In this document: positions 41,276 through 49,935 of the stretch, one piece after another
How the letters are laid out: the number at the start of each line of letters is the position of its first letter
Numbering within the stretch: position 1 is the stretch's first letter
DNA from: Salibacterium lacus
GTDB lineage: Bacteria > Bacillota > Bacilli > Bacillales > Marinococcaceae
Direction of reading: 5' to 3'
NCBI RefSeq assembly: GCF_042684865.1
Contig: NZ_JBHUML010000002.1
Span: 1,364,001 to 1,428,000 of the forward strand
DNA: 64,000 nt
The notes under the pieces: generated by a model
Databases searched by the model: none
Told to the model about the DNA's origin: nothing
What the model saw: the letters and a program-made list of their open reading frames with translations, nothing else
Program-made: the position numbers and the translations under genes

Positions 41276-41349
41276 GTGGAGCATATCGGGCTCGAACCGA
41301 TGACCTCTTGGCTGCCAGCCAAGCGCTCTCCCGACTGAGCTAATGCCCC
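41274..41349 (-). tRNA. tRNA-Ala (GGC)
   Basis: A complete 76-base cloverleaf on the minus strand: acceptor GGGGCAT with ATGCTCC, D-arm GCTC/GAGC, anticodon arm CTTGG-CTGGCAG-CCAAG with anticodon GGC (reads GCC), T-arm ATCGG-TTCGAGC-CCGAT and encoded ACCA end. It is the intact partner of the degenerate copy at 37546-37628 and forms the right edge of the island. Confidence 0.97.
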
Positions 41350-41405
41350 GTATCAAAACGACAATTTTCATTATAAGTACATTTGAGAGAACTGTCAATA
41401 CAAAA

Positions 41406-41576
41406 TCAATATAAAAGAAGCAAATCGAAAACGCCCCATCCGATGGCTCCGACAACACCGACGATAAAGGATTCTCCGATTTTTTCTTTCCGCCATTGTT
41501 TTTCTTTGGAATAGTCAAAAAGAAGCCATCCGATAAAAACAGCCAGGCCGAAACTGATCGATTCCAGCAGTATCAT
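41406..41576 (-). CDS. Small membrane protein (56 aa)
   Basis: Starts MILLESISFGLAVFIGWLL, has a central basic loop (DYSKEKQWRKEKIGES) and a second hydrophobic stretch (IVGVVGAIGWGVFDLLLLY) that ends the protein, so a two-helix membrane hairpin. A strong GGAGGGGG precedes the ATG at 41576, which is why I prefer it to the longer frame. I do not recognise a family. It is divergent from the potassium channel gene. Confidence 0.65.
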   Translation of the reverse strand: MILLESISFGLAVFIGWLLFDYSKEKQWRKEKIGESFIVGVVGAIGWGVFDLLLLY

Positions 41577-41689
41577 GAAGCATCCCCCTCCGGCGCATCT
41601 TTTTTCTACAATACCAGACCATGAATGAAACGGCAATAACATGGCTATATTGGTACCAACACGATTTTTTTCGGGGGAGGGGTACGTTC

Positions 41690-42691
41690 ATGCTGCATGC
41701 TGCTGTCCGCTTTTACGACCGGATCCCGGTACTGGTCCGTCTGCTTTTCATTATTCTATTGATTCTCACCAGCTTTTCTTTCATTCTGCATGTATTGGAA
41801 CCGGGAGCATTCCCAACGTTTTTTGATGCGGTCTGGTGGGCCGTTGTCACGTCTACGACTGTCGGATACGGGGATTTTGTTCCGAAAACGATGACAGGCA
41901 GGATTTTTGCGATGATTTTAATTCTTTTCGGTATTGGCTTTGTGCTGTTTTTCGTTACGAATCTGGCATCCAGTACCGTAACAGAACAACACCGCTGGCA
42001 GAAAGGAACGCTTCCATCAAGCTTTTGCGGCCACTATATCATCGCGAACTGGAATGAACGCAGCCGTCAGTTTATAGAGCAGATCCAGCGCGCGTATCCG
42101 AATCGTTCGGTATTACTGATTGATGATCAGCTGGTGGAGTCCCCTTTTCATAACAGCCGGCGTCTTCAGTTCATAAAAGGCAGTCCCACCCTGCAGTCTG
42201 TTCTTCGTCATGCCAATATCAGACAGGCCCGGGCGCTTGTGATTACATCGGGACTGGAGGGCACAGAACAGCAGGCGGATGCCCAGACGATTCTTACCCT
42301 GCTTACGGCAAAGCATTACAGCGGCGACATTTATACCGCCGCTGAAATTCTGACGTCTGATCAGCTTCCCAATGCCCGTCATGCCGGAGCAGATGAAATT
42401 ATTGCATCCAACATGATTTCCAGTCTTCTGATGACGGAAAGTCTCGAACAACAGGGTATCGCAGAAACGATTACACTGCTGCTGGACGTGGAGGCTTCCC
42501 CTTATCTCCGCTCTATCCCCTGCCCGGAAGAGTGGATCGGTAAAACATTCAAAGAAATCGGCTGTCTTGCCCCTTCCCGGGGGATTCTTCCAATCGGAAT
42601 CAGCGGTGAAAACAAGACAACCTTACATCCGGACAAAGAAAACGTACTGCAGGAGGATCAGTCGCTTCTCGTGCTGGAATCTTCACGATAG
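41690..42691 (+). CDS. Potassium channel with RCK domain (YugO-like)
   Basis: A 333-residue two-helix K+ channel. The selectivity filter TVGYGD is at residues 57-62, between a first helix (LVRLLFIILLILTSFSFIL) and a second (FAMILILFGIGFVLFFVTN). The cytoplasmic part has a TrkA-N-like RCK domain from about residue 105 (HYIIANWNERSRQFIEQI) and a TrkA-C-like end. B. subtilis YugO mediates K+ efflux and electrical signalling in biofilms; relatives include MthK. GGGGAGGGG precedes the ATG at 41690. Its neighbours yugN and pgi also follow the B. subtilis order. Confidence 0.9.
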   Translation: MLHAAVRFYDRIPVLVRLLFIILLILTSFSFILHVLEPGAFPTFFDAVWWAVVTSTTVGYGDFVPKTMTGRIFAMILILFGIGFVLFFVTNLASSTVTEQHRWQKGTLPSSFCGHYIIANWNERSRQFIEQIQRAYPNRSVLLIDDQLVESPFHNSRRLQFIKGSPTLQSVLRHANIRQARALVITSGLEGTEQQADAQTILTLLTAKHYSGDIYTAAEILTSDQLPNARHAGADEIIASNMISSLLMTESLEQQGIAETITLLLDVEASPYLRSIPCPEEWIGKTFKEIGCLAPSRGILPIGISGENKTTLHPDKENVLQEDQSLLVLESSR

Positions 42692-43081
42692 AAGCATGTC
42701 CTCAAGTTCTTTGTTCAGCCTCTTTCCCTGCTCCACCCAGGGATCGGTTACTTCCGCATCTTTGTCCTGCGGGGTCTGAAACTGATTCACGACGGCATTG
42801 TACGGCTCTTCAATATGATCCGGACCTACCTTGTACTCATGGGACAAGACAAACGGACGTCCGACAGCGACTTTCACCCCTTTTTTGTCCAGTTCTCCAT
42901 CTACCGCCTCAAACGGCACACGAAAAAAAAGATACTCCCCTTCATCCGACATTTTATAATCAAAACAGCCGTGATCATATTCCCAGCCGCCTCCGATATC
43001 ATAGCCGAGCGGTTTCAGCTTTTTCTCCAGATCATGAAGAACAAAGCGGTGTCCTTCCACTTTTGAAGGTATTTCGATCAT
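42683..43081 (-). CDS. yugN: YugN-like family protein
   Basis: A 132-residue protein starting MIEIPSKVEGHRFVLHDLE, with WEYDHGCFDYKM and YNAVVNQFQTPQDKDAEV, matching the YugN-like family of unknown function. The ATG at 43081 is preferred because AGGGA is upstream and homologs are about 130 residues; the frame extends through the pgi terminator. Its last nine bases overlap the convergent channel gene. Confidence 0.82.
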   Translation of the reverse strand: MIEIPSKVEGHRFVLHDLEKKLKPLGYDIGGGWEYDHGCFDYKMSDEGEYLFFRVPFEAVDGELDKKGVKVAVGRPFVLSHEYKVGPDHIEEPYNAVVNQFQTPQDKDAEVTDPWVEQGKRLNKELEDMLLS

Positions 43082-43136
43082 GACATTCCCTGCCTTCTTT
43101 TTGTTCTTACTTTTTCCCGCCTTCCCCTTTTCATAC

Positions 43137-43165
43137 AAAAATCCCGGAGAAAATTTCTCCGGGAT
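43137..43165 (-). terminator. Terminator of pgi
   Basis: ATCCCGGAGAAA and TTTCTCCGGGAT (complementary arms with almost no loop) followed by TTTT on the minus strand, immediately after the pgi stop. Confidence 0.8.
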
Positions 43166-43171
43166 CCGCAC

Positions 43172-44512
43172 TTACTGATTCAGTCGCTTTTCCAGTTCCT
43201 GCTGCTGCTCTTCAAAGCCGGGCTTTCCAAGAAGCGCGAACATGTTCTTTTTATAGGCTTCCACGCCCGGCTGGTCAAACGGATTGACCCCGAGCAGGTA
43301 GCCGCTGACGGCGCATGCTTTTTCGAAAAAGTACACAAGATATCCGAAATAATATTCATTCATTTCCGGTATACGAAGTACCAGATTCGGAACATCGCCG
43401 TCCGTATGAGCCAGGAGCGTGCCCTGGAACGCTTTTTCGTTGACGAAATCCATAGACTGTCCTGCGAGGTAGTTCAGGCCGTCGAGGTCATCCTCCGTTT
43501 CAGGAATCGTGACATCCTCTCCGGCGTTGTCAACCTGAAGCACGGTTTCAAACAAATGGCGGCGTCCTTCCTGCACGTACTGCCCCATGGAATGAAGATC
43601 TGTTGAAAAGTTCACTGAAGCCGGAAAAATGCCTTTGTGGTCTTTCCCTTCACTTTCACCGAACAGCTGCTTCCACCATTCGGAAACGTAAGAAAGGCTC
43701 GGCTCGTAATTCACGAGCAGCTCAATGGCTTTTCCTTTTTGATAAAGGGCATGGCGGATGGCCGCGTATTGATACGCTTCATTTTTCATGACGTCTGGCT
43801 CGGCGTATGTACGGCGGGCGGCATCAGCACCCTGCATCATCTGTTCAATATCCAGTCCGGCCGCTGCAATGGGAAGAAGACCGACAGCGGTGAGAACAGA
43901 ATAACGGCCGCCGACATCATCCGGCACAGTAAAGGTTTCGTAACCCTGTTCATCGGCGAGCGTCTTCAATGCTCCTTTTTCCTTGTCGGTCGTCGCGTAA
44001 ATACGTTCCGCCGCTTCTTCTTTCCCGTATTTCTTCTCCAGAAAGTCACGGAAAATCCGGAAGGCAATGGCCGGCTCGGTTGTCGTGCCGGATTTGGAAA
44101 TGACGTTGATCGAGACGTCTTTGCCTTCCAGTATATCCATCAAGTCACGGATGTAGGACTGGCTGATGTGGTGGCCGGCGAAATAAATTTCCGGACCCCC
44201 GCGCTCCTTATCAAACGTGTGGGTGAGGCTTTCAATGGCGGCTTTCGCTCCAAGATACGATCCGCCGATTCCAAGTACAAGCAGAACGTCGGAATCACTT
44301 TTGATTTTCGCCGCCGCCTGCTGAATACGGGCGAATTCCTCTTTATCATATTGCTGCGGCAGGTCGACCCAGCCTAGAAAATCACTTCCCGCCCCTGTCT
44401 GCTCATGAATAGCCGTATGGGCAGTATGTACCTGGCTCTTCAGCTGTTCCAGTTCCTGTTCATCAAAAAACGGGAGAGCACTACTGTAATCAAATTGAAT
44501 GTCTTTTGGCAT
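43172..44512 (-). CDS. pgi: Glucose-6-phosphate isomerase
   Basis: A 446-residue bacterial-type phosphoglucose isomerase interconverting glucose 6-phosphate and fructose 6-phosphate. Features are VLGIGGSYLGAKAAIE near residue 75, the sugar-phosphate loop ISKSGTTTEPA near 145, GGRYSVLTAVGLLP near 205 and the catalytic-base region QPGVEAYKKNMFALL at the C-terminus. The ATG at 44512 (MPKDIQFDYS) follows TTGGAGGGA; twelve extra codons upstream are open but unlikely. Single gene. Confidence 0.96.
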   Translation of the reverse strand: MPKDIQFDYSSALPFFDEQELEQLKSQVHTAHTAIHEQTGAGSDFLGWVDLPQQYDKEEFARIQQAAAKIKSDSDVLLVLGIGGSYLGAKAAIESLTHTFDKERGGPEIYFAGHHISQSYIRDLMDILEGKDVSINVISKSGTTTEPAIAFRIFRDFLEKKYGKEEAAERIYATTDKEKGALKTLADEQGYETFTVPDDVGGRYSVLTAVGLLPIAAAGLDIEQMMQGADAARRTYAEPDVMKNEAYQYAAIRHALYQKGKAIELLVNYEPSLSYVSEWWKQLFGESEGKDHKGIFPASVNFSTDLHSMGQYVQEGRRHLFETVLQVDNAGEDVTIPETEDDLDGLNYLAGQSMDFVNEKAFQGTLLAHTDGDVPNLVLRIPEMNEYYFGYLVYFFEKACAVSGYLLGVNPFDQPGVEAYKKNMFALLGKPGFEEQQQELEKRLNQ

Positions 44513-44701
44513 AAAGGTCCCTCCAAGGTGTAAAGTCTCTTCTTCCAATGTATAGAACGATGCCTATAAATTCAAGCTATTTTTATGAGGGACCACCTGA
44601 CGTACTGAAAGGATTTCTTTTTCATGTATCATGAATAAAGCATGCGCTATTTTCTCATGATAAGTCGTAAGCGCGACACAGGTGAAGGGGGGTGAAGGAG
44701 T

Positions 44702-44929
44702 ATGAGCGGCATACAGCGTACTGCTCTTGTTCTGACCATTATAGGTGCTGTAAACTGGGGTCTCATTGGATTTTTTGGATTTGATCTTATTGCGGCGGTT
44801 TTTGGAAGCCAGGCAGAAGCGATGTCCCGTGTTATCTATGCCCTGGTGGGGATCGCCGGCCTTTACAGCATCTCGGTTCTGTTCAAACCGGATGAAGAAC
44901 TGGAACGAAGCCCCGAACCTCAGCGGTAA
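44702..44929 (+). CDS. yuzA: DUF378 small membrane protein (YuzA)
   Basis: A 75-residue two-helix protein with the DUF378 hallmark LVLTIIGAVNWGLIGFFGFDL and a second segment VIYALVGIAGLYSISVLF (quoted in parts). The C-terminus is acidic. Function unknown. A strong GAAGGAG precedes the ATG. It lies between pgi and yugI as in B. subtilis. Confidence 0.85.
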   Translation: MSGIQRTALVLTIIGAVNWGLIGFFGFDLIAAVFGSQAEAMSRVIYALVGIAGLYSISVLFKPDEELERSPEPQR

Positions 44930-44944
44930 TCCGACATTTCACGT

Positions 44945-44991
44945 AAAAAAGAAGGGGCGTTTCCCGTTTGTCACGGAATGCCCCTTCTTTT
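44945..44991. terminator. Bidirectional terminator between yuzA and yugI
   Basis: AAAAGAAGGGGCGTTTCCCG pairs imperfectly with TCACGGAATGCCCCTTCTTTT around TTTG; A and T runs flank both sides. Confidence 0.85.
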
Positions 44992-44993
44992 CA

Positions 44994-45416
44994 TTATTTA
45001 CGGATGCGCTTATTTAAATCAGCCTGAATTTCGTTCGACTGCTTCAACCAGTCTTTAAGCTTATCTTCGAGGGTATTGAACCCTTGATTTTTCTGCTGAC
45101 TGCCTTTATTGGGTCCGCCTTTGGGACCTCCGCCGCTGTTACTGGGTTTCTTTTCTTCTCTTTCCGGTGCTTCCTGTGTATCACGGATGGAAAGTGAGAT
45201 CTTGCCGCTGTCCGCATCCACGGACTTGATTTTTACTTTCACTTGGTCACCGACTGCAAGTTCATCATTGATATCCTTTACATACCCATGAGCGACTTCA
45301 GAGATATGAACGAGTCCCTGTTTATTTTCATCAAGAGCGACAAAAGCCCCGAATGGTTTAATTCCTGTAACTTTGCCCTCAACGTAACTGCCAACCTCGT
45401 ATTGCTCTACCGACAT
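44994..45416 (-). CDS. yugI: S1-domain RNA-binding protein (YugI, general stress protein 13)
   Basis: A 140-residue protein with one S1 domain at residues 5-76 (YEVGSYVEGKVTGIKPFGAF, GLVHISEVAHGYV, KIKSVDADSGKISLSIRD). A low-complexity linker rich in Gly, Pro, Lys and Asn follows (SGGGPKGGPNKGSQQK), then a helical C-terminus with DKLKDWLKQSNE. B. subtilis YugI is general stress protein 13 and associates with ribosomes. AGGAGATG precedes the ATG. Confidence 0.9.
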   Translation of the reverse strand: MSVEQYEVGSYVEGKVTGIKPFGAFVALDENKQGLVHISEVAHGYVKDINDELAVGDQVKVKIKSVDADSGKISLSIRDTQEAPEREEKKPSNSGGGPKGGPNKGSQQKNQGFNTLEDKLKDWLKQSNEIQADLNKRIRK

Positions 45417-45511
45417 TCAAACATCTCCTAAATATTTATTAGCCATCAAATTATATCACATCCCTGCCCTGTTCAGCAATTTATTTATTAAAAATGAATC
45501 AGGAAACCATA

Positions 45512-45742
45512 TCAAATTTGATTTTCTTTTTCCTTCAGATAGTTCTCATAAGCTTCTTTTGCCTTATCCTGCTTCGGCGCTGTTTTTTCCAGCCGTTTAC
45601 TGATGTCATGCAGCAGAGAGAGGGCGCGGAACAGAGAACCTGCAATGATGCCGAAAGCGAGAATACCGCCGATGACATACCCCATCGTGAGCAGGACACA
45701 GCCCAGTACTATAGATAATAGAATAGACACGATCACATACAA
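45512..45742 (-). CDS. Small membrane protein of unknown function (76 aa)
   Basis: Two hydrophobic segments (VIVSILLSIVLGCVLLTMGY and GGILAFGIIAGSLFRALSLL) are followed by a charged helical tail (AKEAYENYLKEKENQI). The start is probably TTG at 45742, with AAAGGTGAT upstream; a GTG two codons later is the alternative. I do not recognise a family. It stands between yugI and the divergent NSS transporter. Confidence 0.6.
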   Translation of the reverse strand: MYVIVSILLSIVLGCVLLTMGYVIGGILAFGIIAGSLFRALSLLHDISKRLEKTAPKQDKAKEAYENYLKEKENQI

Positions 45743-45911
45743 CCTATATCACCTTTTTTCCGCTTCGAATGAAATACTCTTAACTATTAATTTTAACATG
45801 CTTTTCCAGAAGCAATGAAAGGAAGAACATACTTTCATGTGTTTCATATAGAATGATGGCAGTGCGCTTGGATCCAGTTCCCGATTTCTTCTGGAAATGT
45901 CCCGGTTTTCA

Positions 45912-45941
45912 TTGACAGTACTCCTTGTTTTCCGATATGGT
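45912..45941 (+). promoter_or_regulatory. Possible promoter of the NSS transporter
   Basis: TTGACA, an 18-base spacer and TATGGT, about 43 bases before the start codon. Confidence 0.4.
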
Positions 45942-45983
45942 TTTTGAGATGTTTACATCGTTTGATGAAAGGAAGGCGCACGC

Positions 45984-47324
45984 ATGAATAGAGATCAGTG
46001 GCATTCTAAATTAGGCTTTATACTGGCTGCAGCCGGGTCGGCCATCGGACTCGGGGCGGTCTGGAAACTTCCATATGTGACCGGAACAAGCGGTGGCGGG
46101 GCATTTTTCCTCGTTTTTCTTTTGTTTACGATTCTTCTTGGAACGTCCCTGCTTCTGGCGGAGTTCGTCATCGGCCGCCGAACGCAGAAACCACCAATTG
46201 AGGCATACAAAGAACTGGCACCCAGGAGTTCCTGGCACCTGGTTGGGATACTCGGGATTGTCTCCTCCTGTCTGATTCTTTCGTTTTACGCTGTTGTAGG
46301 CGGCTGGATTCTTACCTATTTTATCCGCAGTTTAACGGGCGGCCTGACCAACCCTCCCGACGGAGATTACAGCACCTTATTTCAGTCGATTATCTCCAAC
46401 CACTGGGAAGTCGGCGCTGCTCATCTGGTATTTATTCTTCTTACCATTCTTGTTGTGCAAAAAGGGATACAAAAAGGAATTGAACGGGCAAGCACGATTA
46501 TGATGCCGGCATTGTTTCTCATCTTTGCCGTTCTCGTCGTACGTTCTGTCACCCTGGAGGGAGCAATGGAAGGCATACGCTTCTTTCTTCAGCCGGACCT
46601 TTCCAGTCTGGACGGCGGAACGGTTCTGTTTGCTCTCGGTCAGGCTTTCTTCTCATTGAGCCTTGGTGTTTCCATCATGGTGACCTACAGTTCTTATCTG
46701 TCCAAAAAAGAAAGCCTGGTCCGGTCGGCGTTTTCAATCGTCGGTTTAAGCATTCTTATTGCGTTTCTTGCCGGCCTCGCGATTTTTCCAGGCGTGTTTG
46801 CATTCGGGCTGGAACCGAGTCAGGGGCCTGGTCTTATTTTCGCCGTCCTTCCGGCTGTGTTCAGTGAAATTGCGTTTGGGTCCGTGTTTTTCTCTTTGTT
46901 TTTACTTCTCCTGCTGTTTGCCACGTTAACATCGGCATTTTCCCTGCTTGAAATCGTCGTCTCCTCCGCCTCGTACCAACGTCCGGAGAGGCGCAGAAAA
47001 GCAGCATGGCTCGGCGGGGCCTCCATCTTTCTGCTCGGCATTCCGTCGAACCTCTCGTACGGCGTGTTGTCCGACTGGCTGATACTGGGCGATACCTTTT
47101 TCAACCAGGTGGATTTTCTCGTCAGCAACATTCTGCTTCCGCTCGGCGCCTTTTTGATTGCGGTTTTTGTTTCGTGGCGCCTGAAACCAAGCATGCTGCA
47201 GGATGAACTGCTTCTCGGATCCAGCCTATCCGTCGGGTTCTTCCGGGTATGGCTCTTCTTTCTACGCTACATCACACCAGCTGCCATTCTGGCCGCTTTC
47301 CTGGACGTCCTCGGCGTCTGGTAA
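45984..47324 (+). CDS. Sodium-dependent transporter, NSS (SNF) family
   Basis: A 446-residue neurotransmitter:sodium symporter homolog with eleven to twelve helices. Helix 1 has the unwound Na+/substrate motif: GFILAAAGSAIGLGAVWKLP (the first part) then GGGAFFLVFLL. Bacterial members (such as LeuT, MhsT, YocR) carry amino acids with Na+. The substrate is not predictable. GGAAGG precedes the ATG. It is a single gene ended by a terminator before the convergent aminotransferase gene. Confidence 0.92.
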   Translation: MNRDQWHSKLGFILAAAGSAIGLGAVWKLPYVTGTSGGGAFFLVFLLFTILLGTSLLLAEFVIGRRTQKPPIEAYKELAPRSSWHLVGILGIVSSCLILSFYAVVGGWILTYFIRSLTGGLTNPPDGDYSTLFQSIISNHWEVGAAHLVFILLTILVVQKGIQKGIERASTIMMPALFLIFAVLVVRSVTLEGAMEGIRFFLQPDLSSLDGGTVLFALGQAFFSLSLGVSIMVTYSSYLSKKESLVRSAFSIVGLSILIAFLAGLAIFPGVFAFGLEPSQGPGLIFAVLPAVFSEIAFGSVFFSLFLLLLLFATLTSAFSLLEIVVSSASYQRPERRRKAAWLGGASIFLLGIPSNLSYGVLSDWLILGDTFFNQVDFLVSNILLPLGAFLIAVFVSWRLKPSMLQDELLLGSSLSVGFFRVWLFFLRYITPAAILAAFLDVLGVW

Positions 47325-47346
47325 CAACGCATGAGGGGAATAAACA

Positions 47347-47380
47347 GGCTGTCCCGGTAGATCTTCCGGGGCAGCCCTTT
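47347..47380. terminator. Terminator between NSS and aminotransferase genes
   Basis: GGCTGTCCCGGTAGATCTTCC pairs with its near complement ending GGGGCAGCC and is followed by CTTT. Confidence 0.65.
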
Positions 47381-47403
47381 CTGTATCTGTACCTTCTGTT
47401 GTT

Positions 47404-48588
47404 TTAGGAAGAGTGCCTCTCCAGGAAACGCCCCATCCGTTCAATCGCTGTCTCCAGGGATTCCATGGAAGTGGCATAGGAACAGCGGACATGCCCTTCG
47501 CCGCCTTCACCGAAGACATTGCCGGGCACAACGGCCACGCGCTCTTCTTTCAACAATCCTTCCGCAAACTGATCGGAACTCATACCGGTGTCCTCTATCG
47601 AAGGAAAGGCATAAAATGCCCCGCCCGGAACATGACAGGACAGACCGATTTCGGCAAAAGATTTTACAATGTAATTGCGCCGCTGCTTATAGCTTATTAT
47701 CATACGATCCACATCATCCCGGCCGCTTCGCAGCGCTTCCAGGGCCCCGAACTGAGCAGGTGTGGAAGCACACATCAGAATGTACTGATGAATTTTCAGC
47801 ATCGCAGCTGTGATGTCGGCCGGGGCACATACAAACCCGAGGCGCCAGCCTGTCATCGCAAACGCTTTGGAGAACCCTGAAATAAGGATCGTCCGGTCTT
47901 TCATCCCCGGGAGAGCGGCGAAACTGCAATGATTGTCATCGTAGCTGAGCTCCGCATAAATTTCATCGGAAAACACAAGCATATCGTTACGTTCGATAAC
48001 ATCGACAAGCGGAGCTAGTTCTTCTTTTGTCATTACGGCTCCTGTGGGGTTATTCGGAAAACTGATCATGACAGCTTTGGTATTGGGGGTAACCGCCGCT
48101 TCCAGTTCTTCTTTTGTCAATTTGAATTCATTTTCTTTTCTCGTTCCAATCGAAACCGGAACTCCCCCAGCCAGGGAAACAACCGGCGCGTAGGATACAA
48201 AACCGGGCTCGACGATAATGACTTCCTCCCCGGGGTTCACGGTGGAACGGACAGCGATATCTATCGCTTCGCTCGCTCCTGCCGTGACGATGATTTCCTT
48301 TTCCGGATCATACGGGGTGGTAAATCGTTCATCGAGATACTTCGAAATTTCCTGCCGGAGTTCGGGGAGGCCGGGATTGGCTGTATAGGCGGTGTAACCT
48401 CTTTCCATCGAGTCAATGCTTGCTTCCCTGACATTCCAAGGGGTAACAAAATCCGGTTCTCCGACGCCGAGCGAAATGACATCCTCCATCGTAGACGCCA
48501 TATCAAAGAAACGCCGGATACCCGATGGCTGGATATGCTGCACCGCCTCCGACAACCGATTGGTTTTTCTTACAAACGGGGTGCTCAT
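47404..48588 (-). CDS. Class I/II aminotransferase (AlaT/YugH-like)
   Basis: A 394-residue PLP-dependent aminotransferase. Visible are ISLGVGEPDFVTPWNVREA near residue 38, the cofactor-contact ISFPNNPTGAVM near 175, FSDEIYAEL near 205, the PLP lysine in ISGFSKAFAMTGWRLGF near 235, and the carboxylate-binding arginine in HVRCSYATS near 375. B. subtilis YugH (AlaT) makes alanine and is paired with the regulator AlaR (YugG), exactly the arrangement here. The ATG overlaps the regulator stop by four bases. Confidence 0.88.
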   Translation of the reverse strand: MSTPFVRKTNRLSEAVQHIQPSGIRRFFDMASTMEDVISLGVGEPDFVTPWNVREASIDSMERGYTAYTANPGLPELRQEISKYLDERFTTPYDPEKEIIVTAGASEAIDIAVRSTVNPGEEVIIVEPGFVSYAPVVSLAGGVPVSIGTRKENEFKLTKEELEAAVTPNTKAVMISFPNNPTGAVMTKEELAPLVDVIERNDMLVFSDEIYAELSYDDNHCSFAALPGMKDRTILISGFSKAFAMTGWRLGFVCAPADITAAMLKIHQYILMCASTPAQFGALEALRSGRDDVDRMIISYKQRRNYIVKSFAEIGLSCHVPGGAFYAFPSIEDTGMSSDQFAEGLLKEERVAVVPGNVFGEGGEGHVRCSYATSMESLETAIERMGRFLERHSS

Positions 48589-49082
48589 GGCGACACCACA
48601 ATCCTTTTATCATCGTCTTCCCCGTCTTCAAATACCACGCCGTCATGCTTATAGGTTTTCAGACGGAAATGGGTGGTGGTGGAAATAACTGATTCGAGCG
48701 TAGACAGTTTTTCTGAAACAAAGCCGGCGATTTCAGACATTGTTTTTCCGTCAATAACGACAGATAAATCGTAAGCACCGGAGACGAGATAAAGCGCTTT
48801 GACTTCCGGAAAGCGGTAGATCCGTTCGGCCACTTCATCAAAACCAACCCCGCGCTGCGGCGTTACTTTCACATCAATCATGGCCGTCACGCCTTCCTGC
48901 TCTTCCACTTTGCTCCAGTTTACAACGGCAGCATAACTTACGATCACATTTTCTTTTTCCAATTTATCCAATACCGCCTGTACTTCCTTTTCTTCCCGGT
49001 CCACCATTTTGGCGATTGCAGGGACACCGAGGCGGCCGTTATCTTCCACAAGTTTCAGTATTTCCAGTTCATGCTTTTCCAT
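48585..49082 (-). CDS. Lrp/AsnC-family regulator (AlaR/YugG-like)
   Basis: A 165-residue regulator with an N-terminal HTH (MEKHELEILKLVEDNGRLG, VPAIAKMVDREEKEVQAVLD) and a C-terminal RAM domain (AMIDVKVTPQRGVGFDEVAE, VSGAYDLSVVIDGKTM). It probably senses an amino acid and controls the aminotransferase gene with which it overlaps; in B. subtilis AlaR activates alaT in response to alanine. The ATG at 49082 follows AAGGAGAGG. An unusually acidic C-terminal tail (VVFEDGEDDDKR) is present. Confidence 0.88.
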   Translation of the reverse strand: MEKHELEILKLVEDNGRLGVPAIAKMVDREEKEVQAVLDKLEKENVIVSYAAVVNWSKVEEQEGVTAMIDVKVTPQRGVGFDEVAERIYRFPEVKALYLVSGAYDLSVVIDGKTMSEIAGFVSEKLSTLESVISTTTHFRLKTYKHDGVVFEDGEDDDKRIVVSP

Positions 49083-49232
49083 CTCTGCCTCTCCTTTCAA
49101 ACGTACCATGCTACTTTAACTTTTCTCATTACCGTCTATCTTATCATATGAACAACCAGGGTGACATTGTATTTCAGATTTAACATGGAGGGATTGGGGA
49201 AAGATGACAAAGAGAGTATTGGAGGGATAAAC

Positions 49233-49850
49233 ATGGCAGAAGCAACGCCTCATATCGTAGAGAAATCCTCTACTGCTTTGATCGTACTGGATATGATTAA
49301 TGACATGGAGTTTGAGGACAGAGATTATCTATTCCCGCATGCGCTTGCTGCGGCGGAAAATATTGCAGCTCTAAAAAAGAGAGTCAAAGCTTACGGGATC
49401 CCCGTTCTATACGTGAATGATAATTACGGCCGCTGGCAGAGTGATTTTCAGGAGCTGGTCGCCCACTGCAAACGCGATGATGTAAAAGGAAAACCTGTCA
49501 CGGAACTGGTTGAACCCGACGATGACGATTATTTTGTACTGAAACCGCAGTTCTCCGGCTTTTTTGCGACACCGCTTGATATTCTGCTTGATTACCTGGA
49601 AGTGAAAACATTGATTATCACGGGGGTGGCCGGTAATATGTGTGTCCATTTCACGGCCAACGATGCCTACATGAGACACTATCAACTGTTTGTCCCCGGG
49701 GACTGCACGGCCTCCAACAGTTCAGAAGATAATACACTGGCACTGAATTTGATGAATCATGTGCTGAAAGCCGATATTACGAACAGCAGAGACTACAATA
49801 TAGAAAATCTCATAGACCGCGCCCTCGAGTACGACCAACAAAATTCATAA
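49233..49850 (+). CDS. Cysteine hydrolase of the isochorismatase family
   Basis: A 205-residue isochorismatase-like hydrolase. The likely triad is Asp in ALIVLDMINDME, Lys in YFVLKPQFSGFFATP and Cys in ITGVAGNMCVHFTANDAYMR. This pattern is shared by nicotinamidases and related amidases; the substrate is unclear. GGAGGGATAAAC precedes the ATG at 49233. Single gene, followed by a strong terminator and divergent from the Lrp-family regulator. Confidence 0.87.
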   Translation: MAEATPHIVEKSSTALIVLDMINDMEFEDRDYLFPHALAAAENIAALKKRVKAYGIPVLYVNDNYGRWQSDFQELVAHCKRDDVKGKPVTELVEPDDDDYFVLKPQFSGFFATPLDILLDYLEVKTLIITGVAGNMCVHFTANDAYMRHYQLFVPGDCTASNSSEDNTLALNLMNHVLKADITNSRDYNIENLIDRALEYDQQNS

Positions 49851-49865
49851 ACCGCTCCAAAAAGA

Positions 49866-49909
49866 AATGCTCCCGGTTATCAATGTTGATTGATAACCGG
49901 GAGCATTTT
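49866..49909. terminator. Bidirectional terminator between isochorismatase-like gene and luxS
   Basis: AATGCTCCCGGTTATCAA and its exact complement flank a TGTTGA loop, followed by TTTT (plus strand) and a T-rich run (minus strand). Confidence 0.9.
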
Positions 49910-49935
49910 AATGGTATCCCAGGCTTACAGTTTCC

